DNA of 46,084 nt from Bacteroidales bacterium. GTDB taxonomy: Bacteria; Bacteroidota; Bacteroidia; Bacteroidales; WCHB1-69. Where the stretch lies: positions 1 to 46,084 of the forward strand of contig JAFPXF010000046.1 in the NCBI GenBank assembly GCA_017394765.1. Direction: 5' to 3'. Each line of letters begins with the position of its first letter. Positions within the stretch are counted from its first letter, which is position 1. The notes under the pieces were generated by a model that ran no database searches, was not told the origin of the DNA, and was given only the letters and a program-made list of their open reading frames with translations. Positions 38,120-45,358 of the stretch are shown here, one piece after another. The position numbers were made by a program, and so were the translations under genes.

Positions 38120-39397
38120 TTACGAAATTGCCTCGCCGAAAATGTCGTAAGGCCCGGCCTCGGTGATGCGCACTTGGTAGAAATCGCCGATGGTAAGGGC
38201 TTTTGTCTTGGAGATGAGCACGCAGTTGTCCACGTCGGGGGAGTCGTATTCGGTGCGGCCCACGTAGGCATCCTGTTCCTCGTTGTCGATGATGACTTTG
38301 AAAGTTTTGCCCACCTTGGCTTGGTTGAGCTCTTGGGAGATTTTCTCCTGCAGTCGCATGATCTCGCGCTGGCGGCGGTTTTTTTCGGAAGCCTTGATGG
38401 GGTCTCCGAGTGGAAAGGCGGGCGTGTCCTCCTCTTGTGAGTAGGTGAAGACCCCGAGACGGTCGAATCGCGTCTTGCGCACGAACTCGACCAATTCCTG
38501 ATGCTGTTCGCGGGTTTCGGTGGGATATCCGGAGATGAGGGTTGTGCGCAGGGCTATGTCGGGCACCGTTTCGCGGATGCGGGCCACCATGTCGTAGATA
38601 TAGGCTGAGCTGCCGCCGCGCCTCATGCTCTTGAGAATCTCGTCGCTGATGTGCTGGATGGGGATGTCGAGGTAATGGCAATATTGCGGGTGCCGGTTCA
38701 TCACGTCAAGGATCTCGAAGGGGAAGTTGAGCGGGTAGGCGTAGTGCAGGCGTATCCACTCGATGCCGCGCACTTCCGCGAGAGCCTCCATCAGCGGGGC
38801 GAGCTCGCGCTTGCCGGTGAGGTCTATGCCGTAGTAGGTGAGGTCTTGGGCGATGAGCATCACCTCCTTGACGCCCTCGTCGGCGAGCCTTCGGGCCTCC
38901 TCCACCAATAATGGGATGGGCTTGGAGACCTGACGGTCGCGGATGAGCGGGATGGCGCAGTAGGAACACTGGTGGTCGCAGCCCTCCGAGACTTTCAGAT
39001 AGGCGTAGTGCTTCGGGGTGGAAAGCAGCCGCTCGGAGGTTTCCAATAGCTGGAAGTCCTCCGCTTGCACAAGCTTGCGCAGCTCCGCGAAGGTGAAGAT
39101 GCCGTCCACTTCGGGCAGGGCCTCCGCCAGCTCGTCCTTGCTGCGCTGGGCAAGACAGCCCACTACATAGACTTTCTTGACTTGGCCTCGGCGCTTGCGT
39201 TCTAACTGCTGCAGGATTTCGTCCACGGACTCCTCGCGCGCGTCGCCAATGAAACTGCAGGTGTTGAGAATCACGATGTCACTGCGCATGGCGCTTTCGA
39301 AGAGAATCTGGTGACCCTGCTTCTGCAGCTGGGCGGCCAGCACCTCCGAGTCCACGATGTTCTTGGAACATCCCAATGTGATGATGTTGATGGTCAT
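38120..39397 (-). CDS. rimO: Ribosomal protein S12 methylthiotransferase RimO
   Basis: The 425-residue protein has the three-domain methylthiotransferase layout. The N-terminal UPF0004 domain has cluster ligands Cys10, Cys47 and Cys81, the radical SAM domain has CDHQCSYC (Cys140, 144, 147), and there is a C-terminal TRAM domain. Motifs such as SYCAIPLIRDRQVSKP favour RimO over MiaB. It adds a methylthio group to the conserved aspartate of S12 using S-adenosylmethionine. A promoter lies 24 bases upstream and is fused to the terminator of the preceding gene; hydF follows 21 bases downstream. Confidence 0.95.
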   Translation of the reverse strand: MTINIITLGCSKNIVDSEVLAAQLQKQGHQILFESAMRSDIVILNTCSFIGDAREESVDEILQQLERKRRGQVKKVYVVGCLAQRSKDELAEALPEVDGIFTFAELRKLVQAEDFQLLETSERLLSTPKHYAYLKVSEGCDHQCSYCAIPLIRDRQVSKPIPLLVEEARRLADEGVKEVMLIAQDLTYYGIDLTGKRELAPLMEALAEVRGIEWIRLHYAYPLNFPFEILDVMNRHPQYCHYLDIPIQHISDEILKSMRRGGSSAYIYDMVARIRETVPDIALRTTLISGYPTETREQHQELVEFVRKTRFDRLGVFTYSQEEDTPAFPLGDPIKASEKNRRQREIMRLQEKISQELNQAKVGKTFKVIIDNEEQDAYVGRTEYDSPDVDNCVLISKTKALTIGDFYQVRITEAGPYDIFGEAIS

Positions 39398-39420
39398 AGT
39401 CGCTGTTTTGTTACAGGGTG

Positions 39421-39428
39421 CAAAAATA
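39421..39428 (-). promoter_or_regulatory. -7 promoter element for rimO-hydF
   Basis: TATTTTTG on the minus strand, 24 bases before rimO. Its first bases are the end of the U-tract of the upstream terminator. Confidence 0.65.
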
Positions 39429-39453
39429 AAAAAAGCCCCCGAAAGAGGGGCTT
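39429..39453 (-). terminator. Terminator of the small Cys-rich lipoprotein gene
   Basis: On the minus strand AAGCCCC (39447-39453) pairs with GGGGCTT (39433-39439) across a 7-base loop and is followed by TTTTTA. It lies 24 bases after the stop at 39477. Confidence 0.8.
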
Positions 39454-39476
39454 CTTGATCAATCTTTTTTGCGTTT

Positions 39477-39704
39477 TTAGAACAGGAGGCTTCTGCACTT
39501 CACACCCGTCATGATGGTTCCGTTGACTTCTGTGGTCGGAATGTCCATGTCAGAACATTTTTTGAAATGATCTTTGTCGAGTTCAATTTCAGTGGTGGTC
39601 ACGGAACCGGCGATGTAGGTCTTGCATTCGCATCTCTTGTTACAAGAGGTTGTCAGGGCTGCCATCATCAGGCAAGCAGCGCATACGCAAAGTACTTTCT
39701 TCAT
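39477..39704 (-). CDS. Small Cys-rich lipoprotein, unknown function
   Basis: The 75-residue protein has a lipoprotein signal with lipobox TTSC (Cys21). The mature part is 55 residues with five cysteines: 21 (lipidated), 25, 27, 50 and 70. No family recognised. It has its own promoter and terminator, and sits 137 bases downstream of the radical SAM gene in the same direction. Because that enzyme belongs to a radical SAM/lipoprotein system, this short Cys-rich lipoprotein could be a client, but nothing in the sequence proves it. Confidence 0.75.
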   Translation of the reverse strand: MKKVLCVCAACLMMAALTTSCNKRCECKTYIAGSVTTTEIELDKDHFKKCSDMDIPTTEVNGTIMTGVKCRSLLF

Positions 39705-39751
39705 TTTTTATAGATTTAAATGATGAATAAAATGAGATTGAAATTTGTCGG

Positions 39752-39759
39752 CAAAAGTA
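39752..39759 (-). promoter_or_regulatory. -7 promoter element for the small lipoprotein
   Basis: TACTTTTG on the minus strand, 48 bases before the ATG at 39704. Confidence 0.6.
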
Positions 39760-39841
39760 CAAAAAAAAAGAAATAGAATCGCAAATCAGAGGGCGTGGAT
39801 TGGGATGCTGCAATTTTCCCGGGATAGAGCGTGTCATGAAA

Positions 39842-40894
39842 CTAAAATTTGTAGCATCTCAAGATATTGCTTTCGGGATTTGGGCGGAGGTGCAAGGCCC
39901 CGCCGAGGCATTGCTTGAACTCCTTGCAATGGGCGCAGGGACCGCATTGCATCCAGCGCCGGTCGCGCATGGTCTGGAATTTGTTGTCCCAGACGTCCAT
40001 GAGGCTGTCGTGGTAGATATTGCCTTGTACGTAGGAGCGGTTCACGTTGGGGCAGGCGCAGATGTCGCCGTTTATCAGGACGCTGCCGATGTTGATGCCG
40101 GCGCGGCAGAAGAAGTAGCTGCTGCGGATGTTCTCCTCGTATTTGCCTGTGTAGGCCTCGCAACTGAATGAAAGGTCGATACGCCTCTCTTTGCGGGTGT
40201 TGGTGATGAATTGCAGCATCTGTTCGACTTGCGGGCGGGAAAGTTGCAGGTCGTCGTCGAGTGCGGCGCGCCCGATGGGGGCGATGGTGAACAGGCGCCA
40301 GTGACGTATGCCGTTGTCCATGAGGGCCTGTTTGAGTGCCGGCAGCTCCGGCAGGTTGCGCGGGTGTACGCAGGTCACCACGTCGTAGGCAAGTTGCGGG
40401 GTGGCGGCGATGAGCTTGAGGGCGGCCAGGGCGCGCTTGAAACTCTGCGGGTTGCCGCGCAACCAATTGTGCGTCTCTTCAAGACCGTCCAAACTGATGG
40501 TGACGGAGTTGAGACCAGCCGCCAGAAGCTCGCGATGACGAGATTCATCGTACAACATCCCATTGGAAACGACACCCCAACGGAAACCGTGCTCGCGCAA
40601 CTGCCGTCCGCACTCCGCCAGATCAGGGCGCAACAACGGCTCGCCGCCCGTGATGGCAATGATGACCGTGCCGCGAGGATAGCGCTGTTCCAACGGCTCG
40701 AGGGCCTTCAGGAAGTCTTGGAAGGGCATGTCGGATGCTATGGCGTCCGCCTTGCAGTCGGATCCACAATGGCGGCACGAAAGGTTGCAACGCCAGGTGC
40801 ACTCCCAAAAAAGATAGTTCAGCTCGTGAATTTCCGTCTCGTTTTTCCTGAAATTGCGGAATAGCCAGCGCTTGAGAGGCCTTTTATCGGTCAT
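39842..40894 (-). CDS. Radical SAM/SPASM enzyme of the rSAM/lipoprotein system
   Basis: The 350-residue protein has the radical SAM cluster motif CNLSCRHC (Cys36, 40, 43), GGEP at 83-86 and a C-terminal SPASM-like region. Nine cysteines there (245, 263, 279, 281, 317, 320, 323, 329, 347) could hold two auxiliary iron-sulfur clusters. Such enzymes usually modify peptides or proteins. Together with the next gene it matches a Bacteroidetes pair I know as the rSAM/lipoprotein system (TIGR04133/TIGR04134, from memory). The start at 40894 is chosen because homology begins at MTDKRPLKRW; it overlaps the lipoprotein stop by 11 bases, so translation is coupled. Product and target are unknown. Confidence 0.85.
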   Translation of the reverse strand: MTDKRPLKRWLFRNFRKNETEIHELNYLFWECTWRCNLSCRHCGSDCKADAIASDMPFQDFLKALEPLEQRYPRGTVIIAITGGEPLLRPDLAECGRQLREHGFRWGVVSNGMLYDESRHRELLAAGLNSVTISLDGLEETHNWLRGNPQSFKRALAALKLIAATPQLAYDVVTCVHPRNLPELPALKQALMDNGIRHWRLFTIAPIGRAALDDDLQLSRPQVEQMLQFITNTRKERRIDLSFSCEAYTGKYEENIRSSYFFCRAGINIGSVLINGDICACPNVNRSYVQGNIYHDSLMDVWDNKFQTMRDRRWMQCGPCAHCKEFKQCLGGALHLRPNPESNILRCYKF

Positions 40895-41294
40895 TGTGTT
40901 TCGGCTTGACCTGCAAATGCAGGGGTGAGAGAAGGTCTGCGGCATGTATGGAAGTGTCCGTGTCCTCATAGACTCCGTTTTCGACCCCGTCAATGTCGCG
41001 AACGGCGAAGTGCGCCGGTTGCCACATATCCATGATCCTGTCGGTGGAATCGACAAAACAACCGGCATTGTCGGTGATGGCATCTATGCCCAACCCACGG
41101 GAAAGTACTTGCACTCCGGGTACGGGATCGCCTGTTTCAACGTCAATGACAGTGCCTTCCACTTTTTCCAATTCAACGTATTCCCTGGGCATTCCATAGC
41201 AGGCGCAGAAAGTGAACATGACGGATGTGGCGGCAAAGGAACCGAACAAAGCGCGTTTCCACAGTCTTTTCTTTTCTCTTAGTTTTGATAACAT
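40884..41294 (-). CDS. Radical SAM-associated putative lipoprotein
   Basis: The 136-residue protein has a basic N-terminus, a hydrophobic stretch and a lipobox-like FCAC (Cys30, Cys32). The characteristic CYGMPREY follows, then a carboxypeptidase-regulatory-like beta-sandwich (VEGTVIDVETGDPVPGVQV ... DNAGCFVDS, about 45-90). The YGMP motif next to the lipidation site and the downstream radical SAM gene identify it as the lipoprotein member of that pair. It is probably anchored facing the periplasm. It is either the substrate of the enzyme or a partner; family knowledge does not settle this. A promoter lies 40 bases upstream. Confidence 0.82.
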   Translation of the reverse strand: MLSKLREKKRLWKRALFGSFAATSVMFTFCACYGMPREYVELEKVEGTVIDVETGDPVPGVQVLSRGLGIDAITDNAGCFVDSTDRIMDMWQPAHFAVRDIDGVENGVYEDTDTSIHAADLLSPLHLQVKPKHNDR

Positions 41295-41333
41295 TGTTTA
41301 TGGTCTTTGAAAGAAAACTCAATTTTGCGACTG

Positions 41334-41341
41334 CAAAAATA
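41334..41341 (-). promoter_or_regulatory. -7 promoter element for the lipoprotein-radical SAM operon
   Basis: TATTTTTG on the minus strand, 40 bases before the ATG at 41294. Confidence 0.6.
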
Positions 41342-41436
41342 TCTATTTTTTTTTCTCAAAATGTAGGCGGGAGAGACTATGTCTTTTTTTTAACTTTTTT
41401 TCACGGTTCACCCTTGTGCGAGTGGATAAAAATATG

Positions 41437-41444
41437 TATGTTTG
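41437..41444 (+). promoter_or_regulatory. -7 promoter element for the T9SS cargo protein
   Basis: TATGTTTG followed by C, with TTG at 41414-41416, 20 bases upstream, fitting the -33 position. It lies 70 bases before the ATG at 41514. Confidence 0.65.
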
Positions 41445-41513
41445 CACCATCTTTTATTGTAAAAGAAAAAGCACGGAAAAAAACAAATCAATGTCTAACC
41501 AAAATGTGATGTT

Positions 41514-43265
41514 ATGAAAAAACTTGTACTTTTTGTTTGCCTGATGTGCGGCATGATGGCCGTGATGCAGGCGCAGAACGTTGTCTTCAGCGACAACTTT
41601 GACTCCTACACGGCAGGGCAGAAGCTCTGTTCGCAGAACAACACCGACTGGACCACATGGTCTAACAGTCCCGGTTCGGCCGAGGATGCCGTCATCTCCA
41701 CCGAACAGGCTTCTTCAGGCAGCAATTCCCTGAAGATTACGGGCTCAAACGATATTATCTATCGTTTCTCCAACCAGACCACAGGTGTCTTCGACGTGGA
41801 GTTTGACTACTATATCCCATCCACGGGCAGTGGTGCCTATTTCAACATCCAGCACTACTACAACCCTGGCGTGCAATGGGCCTTTGAGTGTTATTTCACC
41901 AATAACGGCACAGGCTATATCGATGTGGCCAACAACACCTACAACTACACCATGCCCAATGACGCATGGTTCCATGTGAAAGCCCATATAGACCTCGACA
42001 TGGACTCCATCACGGTGACCGTCAACAATGTGGATGTGCATACTTGGCCGTTTTCCTACGAGTCCAACTCTGTCAATGGCATCAACCAGCTCGGCTCCAT
42101 CAACTTTTACGCGGGTGCTCCCAATAATGCAACGGGCACCTATTATGTCGATAATTTCACCTTTACTGAGATTTCCCAAGCCAACCAGGGACAGTTTGTG
42201 GTTTCTCCGGCCACCGATATCGACATTCAACTTTCCAGCTCAACGACAGGTGATTATAATTTGAACTTGAGCAACCCTGGTGGAGCGCCGGTCAACTTCC
42301 GTGTCGTGCCTGTGTATGACATTCCTAATCCCAACACCACCTCTCAGGGCGCTGAAGTGCTGACACGCGCGGGCACTCAATCCACAAGCGTTCTCTTCAA
42401 CAATGTCACAGGTATTGAGGTGGCCGCAGGCTTCACGGCCGAGGAGATTGTCGACATGGATCTGGTCGGCAGACAGGTCAACGCCATCAATGTCAACATT
42501 ACCAATAGCGATTATATGCTCGCAGCCAAGATCCGTATTTATGATATGGGTGGCATTCTTGTGGACGGTCCCGGTGCAATGGTCTATGAACAGACGTTCA
42601 TCCCTGTGGAAGACCTCAACACAATCTATTTGACCACACCGTATGTGCTTGACGGGCGTGACTTTTGGTTTGGAATTTATTATGAGCAGGATCCTTCAGA
42701 GGCCACTCATCCGTCTATTGGTCTGGATGATGCCTACACACCGCATCCGTATGGCAACTGGTACAAGACCAGCGTGGCCTGGAACTTGCTGAACGGCAAC
42801 CCAGACCTCACGGGTAACTGGATGCTCTCCGCCAATGTCGATGGCACCCCCATCGTGCCTTGGATGACGGTCTCCACCCCGAGCGGCACCATCAATGCAG
42901 GTGGACAAGTGCAGGAAACCATTACGGTTTACTCGATTGATCCGTTGCAACATGGTTCTCTTGTGATCTATTCCAACGATCTTTCCAATTTGGAAACCAC
43001 TTTGAATGTCACGGTGTCATACGAGGACGGCATTGAGGATAACGAAATGTTGCACATCACCCTCTATCCGAACCCTGCCGCTGATTATGTCAGACTTTCC
43101 GGCGATGAGATCAATAGCATTGAGGTTTACGACATGATGGGCAAGATGGTCTGGAGCGTGAAGGGCGCAGAAACCGAATATACGGTTGATGTGCACACTT
43201 GGCCCGCCGGCACCTACATGGTGCGCGTGAACAACAGTATCACCAAGAAGATTGTGGTGAAGTAG
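41514..43265 (+). CDS. Secreted multidomain protein with T9SS sorting tail
   Basis: The 583-residue protein has a signal peptide (MKKLVLFVCLMCGMMAVMQAQ). A LamG/concanavalin-like jelly-roll domain follows (about 25-220, SDNFDSYTAGQK ... YYVDNFTFTEI), then beta-sandwich domains. The end is a type A T9SS sorting domain (ITLYPNPAADYVRLSG ... VYDMMGKMVW ... AGTYMVRVNNSITKKIVVK). It is exported by the type IX system and probably attached to the surface; the LamG-like domain suggests glycan or protein binding. No catalytic motif is seen. It has its own promoter and a strong terminator. Confidence 0.85.
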   Translation: MKKLVLFVCLMCGMMAVMQAQNVVFSDNFDSYTAGQKLCSQNNTDWTTWSNSPGSAEDAVISTEQASSGSNSLKITGSNDIIYRFSNQTTGVFDVEFDYYIPSTGSGAYFNIQHYYNPGVQWAFECYFTNNGTGYIDVANNTYNYTMPNDAWFHVKAHIDLDMDSITVTVNNVDVHTWPFSYESNSVNGINQLGSINFYAGAPNNATGTYYVDNFTFTEISQANQGQFVVSPATDIDIQLSSSTTGDYNLNLSNPGGAPVNFRVVPVYDIPNPNTTSQGAEVLTRAGTQSTSVLFNNVTGIEVAAGFTAEEIVDMDLVGRQVNAINVNITNSDYMLAAKIRIYDMGGILVDGPGAMVYEQTFIPVEDLNTIYLTTPYVLDGRDFWFGIYYEQDPSEATHPSIGLDDAYTPHPYGNWYKTSVAWNLLNGNPDLTGNWMLSANVDGTPIVPWMTVSTPSGTINAGGQVQETITVYSIDPLQHGSLVIYSNDLSNLETTLNVTVSYEDGIEDNEMLHITLYPNPAADYVRLSGDEINSIEVYDMMGKMVWSVKGAETEYTVDVHTWPAGTYMVRVNNSITKKIVVK

Positions 43266-43290
43266 CGTGTTGTTTATTCATCATGACTAA

Positions 43291-43324
43291 AAAAAGAGGG
43301 ACTTCTGCTGAAGTCCCTCTTTTT
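43291..43324. terminator. Strong terminator after the T9SS cargo gene
   Basis: Perfect 15-bp stem (AAAAAGAGGGACTTC at 43291-43305 with 43310-43324), 4-base loop TGCT, ending in TTTTT. The A-run on the other side makes it usable in both directions. Confidence 0.9.
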
Positions 43325-43502
43325 GGTAGTTATATACATGATGGCACCGGGCCGGGATAAACAACACATTTTTCCATCGCCTCCCTTTCGCGGCGAACAA
43401 GTCTTATGCATCTTGGATGCCGATCCCCATAAACATTCCCGCAGATTTCACCGATTTGCGAAAAAAAACATTCAATCATATTGTTTGTTAAAGAAAAATA
43501 TG

Positions 43503-43510
43503 TATTTTTG
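43503..43510 (+). promoter_or_regulatory. -7 promoter element for the AbiE-like module
   Basis: TATTTTTG followed by C, with TTG at 43481-43483, 19 bases upstream (-33 position). It lies 49 bases before the start at 43559. Confidence 0.65.
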
Positions 43511-43558
43511 CACAAAATATTTTATCAATATAATAAGCAAAATTATATATTATAAACA

Positions 43559-44503
43559 ATGGATCAAGTTGTTAAATATATCAAGAAAGAATTAGGAATA
43601 AATATCGAATTGTCACCTGTAGAGCGTAATCATAGTCTGCCGACTTTTTTGACAAGTCTGTATTGTCTTTATAAGGGCAAAATCTATGAGCAATCTGTGG
43701 TGTTTGCCCAATACATGTCTGATTCCATCCTTGCCCCAAGCAATTATCCAAAGCATGAAAAAATGCTAAAGCAAGTTTTTGATGTCCCCGTCATCTTTGT
43801 TTTCAACCAAATCCAAAGCTACAATAAAAAACGCCTAAGTAGTCTTGGTGTTAACTTTATTGTACTTGATTCCCAAATTTACTTGCCTGAATTGCTTATT
43901 GTTCTATCAAAACCTCCAAAAACAAAACGGATTGGCGCAGATAAACCACTTACACCTACGGCTCAGGTAGTGCTACTGTATTATTTCTATGGTAACGATA
44001 ACATCTTTTCATACAAGCAATTGCAAGAAGCTCTCGGAATGCCCTATCCTACGGTTTGTAGGGCGATTGAGGTTCTAACAGTTTCCAAACTATGTCGGGT
44101 TGTCGGTTTACGAGAGAAGACAATACAATTTGACGATGACAAAGTCGAACTCTTCAACAAAGCATTGCCTCTTATGAAATCGCCTGTGAAAAAAGTGCTT
44201 TTTGCGGAGAAAGGACCAGAACTGGCCTATATAACAGGAATAACAGCATTGTCGGAATACACCATGATAAATCCTGATGAATATGAACACTTGGCCATCA
44301 GTTATGAAGAATCAAAGCAGTTAAAGAATTATTCTACCGAAGACCATTATCTTCCTATGCATATTGAAGTATGGGGCTATAACCCTGCTTTGTTTGCCAA
44401 GGAAGGTGTTGTTGATAAGATTTCGCTATATCTTTCAATGAAAGACAATCAAGACGAACGCATACAATATGAATTGAACCAAATGATTCAAAAAATATGG
44501 TAA
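43559..44503 (+). CDS. Winged-helix protein, putative AbiEi-like antitoxin
   Basis: The 314-residue protein is AT-rich in codon use compared with its neighbours. Residues 1-125 form an alpha/beta domain with no clear relative. Residues 135-200 look like a winged helix-turn-helix (TAQVVLLYYF ... YPTVCRAIEVLTVSKLCRVVG), as in MarR-like regulators. The rest is unrecognised. Its stop overlaps the next gene by seven bases, and that gene begins like an AbiEii-type nucleotidyltransferase, so the pair resembles a type IV toxin-antitoxin system in which this gene is the DNA-binding antitoxin. Family assignment is by context and is tentative. Confidence 0.6.
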   Translation: MDQVVKYIKKELGINIELSPVERNHSLPTFLTSLYCLYKGKIYEQSVVFAQYMSDSILAPSNYPKHEKMLKQVFDVPVIFVFNQIQSYNKKRLSSLGVNFIVLDSQIYLPELLIVLSKPPKTKRIGADKPLTPTAQVVLLYYFYGNDNIFSYKQLQEALGMPYPTVCRAIEVLTVSKLCRVVGLREKTIQFDDDKVELFNKALPLMKSPVKKVLFAEKGPELAYITGITALSEYTMINPDEYEHLAISYEESKQLKNYSTEDHYLPMHIEVWGYNPALFAKEGVVDKISLYLSMKDNQDERIQYELNQMIQKIW

Positions 44504-44763
44504 GAGGACTTGACACATTCAGAACTTGGTTCGAAGACTATTCGGACAACTACATTATCATCGGTGGATCGGCTTGCGATGCTGCGTTAAGTGAAGCTGG
44601 TTTTACGGCAAGAGTAACCAAGGACATAGACATTGTTCTTATTATTGAGGCTTTGACAGAAGATTTTGTCTCTCAATTTTGGAAATTTATCAGGGCGGCA
44701 GGGTATCAGAGATGTGAGCAAGAGATGGAGAAACGTAATGCGTATCGTTTCCGTATGCATTAA
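44497..44763 (+). pseudogene. Truncated nucleotidyltransferase, AbiEii-like toxin remnant
   Basis: Only 88 residues remain. They read like the N-terminus of a nucleotidyltransferase-fold protein: YIIIGGSACDAAL, then TKDIDIVLII (the Asp-x-Asp metal pair), ending YRFRMH. Proteins of this type usually run well beyond 200 residues, and none of the three frames after 44763 continues convincingly. The GG/S and D-x-D motifs remain, but the rest of the domain is lost, so the toxin is probably inactive. It is translationally coupled to the preceding gene by a seven-base overlap. Confidence 0.6.
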
Positions 44764-44824
44764 AAGATTGGAGATAGTTTTCTTTGAACGAACATAACAT
44801 CTTCGTTAAAAAGAAAAAGAAGGC

Positions 44825-45238
44825 TCAATCCTCAAACTGAAACAGCAACTGACAATCCGCAGACTCCAGCGTGAGATCCATCGCAGGTTTTACTTTGTTC
44901 TTCAGCCGTTTCATCTGGATCCACCGGCGGTTGCCACGTTCGTAGTAATCAGCACGTTGGCACACAAGAGTGGAGAGTTTGCCGCATAGGTCACCTTTGA
45001 TATGCAAGACCCAAAAGGGCTGGCTGAGCTTCTCTTCCGAAACGCCATAACAGGCATGACGATAGCGCTCAACAGTCCATTGGGCATCGGCATTGGTGAC
45101 ATATATGGTGTCCGAAAAGGAGATTAACCGGCAGAGAGTGTCGCGTGTGGCCGAATCTCTTTGCGAGTATGCGTTGGCAAAAAGGAACAGGCAGCAACAT
45201 ATAAGCGCAACAAGCCGAATCTGAAATCTCCTTTTCAT
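44825..45238 (-). CDS. Small exported protein, unknown function
   Basis: The 137-residue protein has a signal peptide (about 1-25, LICCCLFLFANAYSQ) and a mature part of about 112 residues with four cysteines and no recognised domain. It has its own promoter, which is fused to the terminator of gcvP. Location is periplasmic or secreted by inference. I found no repeat, metal-binding or enzyme motif. Confidence 0.65.
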   Translation of the reverse strand: MKRRFQIRLVALICCCLFLFANAYSQRDSATRDTLCRLISFSDTIYVTNADAQWTVERYRHACYGVSEEKLSQPFWVLHIKGDLCGKLSTLVCQRADYYERGNRRWIQMKRLKNKVKPAMDLTLESADCQLLFQFED

Positions 45239-45261
45239 ACGTGGTAATCCGTTTGAACGTG

Positions 45262-45269
45262 CAAAAATA
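45262..45269 (-). promoter_or_regulatory. -7 promoter element for the small exported protein
   Basis: TATTTTTG followed by C on the minus strand, 24 bases before the ATG at 45238. It is continuous with the U-tract of the gcvP terminator. Confidence 0.6.
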
Positions 45270-45336
45270 AAAAATCCCGCAAAACTCGCAGATTTGCGCA
45301 GAAAAAAGTTTGCGGGAATCTGCGAGTTCTGCGGGA
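45270..45336 (-). terminator. Terminator of gcvP
   Basis: A 20-bp stem with one mismatch (45275-45294 with 45317-45336) and a 22-base loop. On the minus strand it is followed by TTTTTATTTTTG. It lies 23 bases after the gcvP stop. Confidence 0.85.
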
Positions 45337-45358
45337 AACTCTTATTGCGGCAGCAGCA

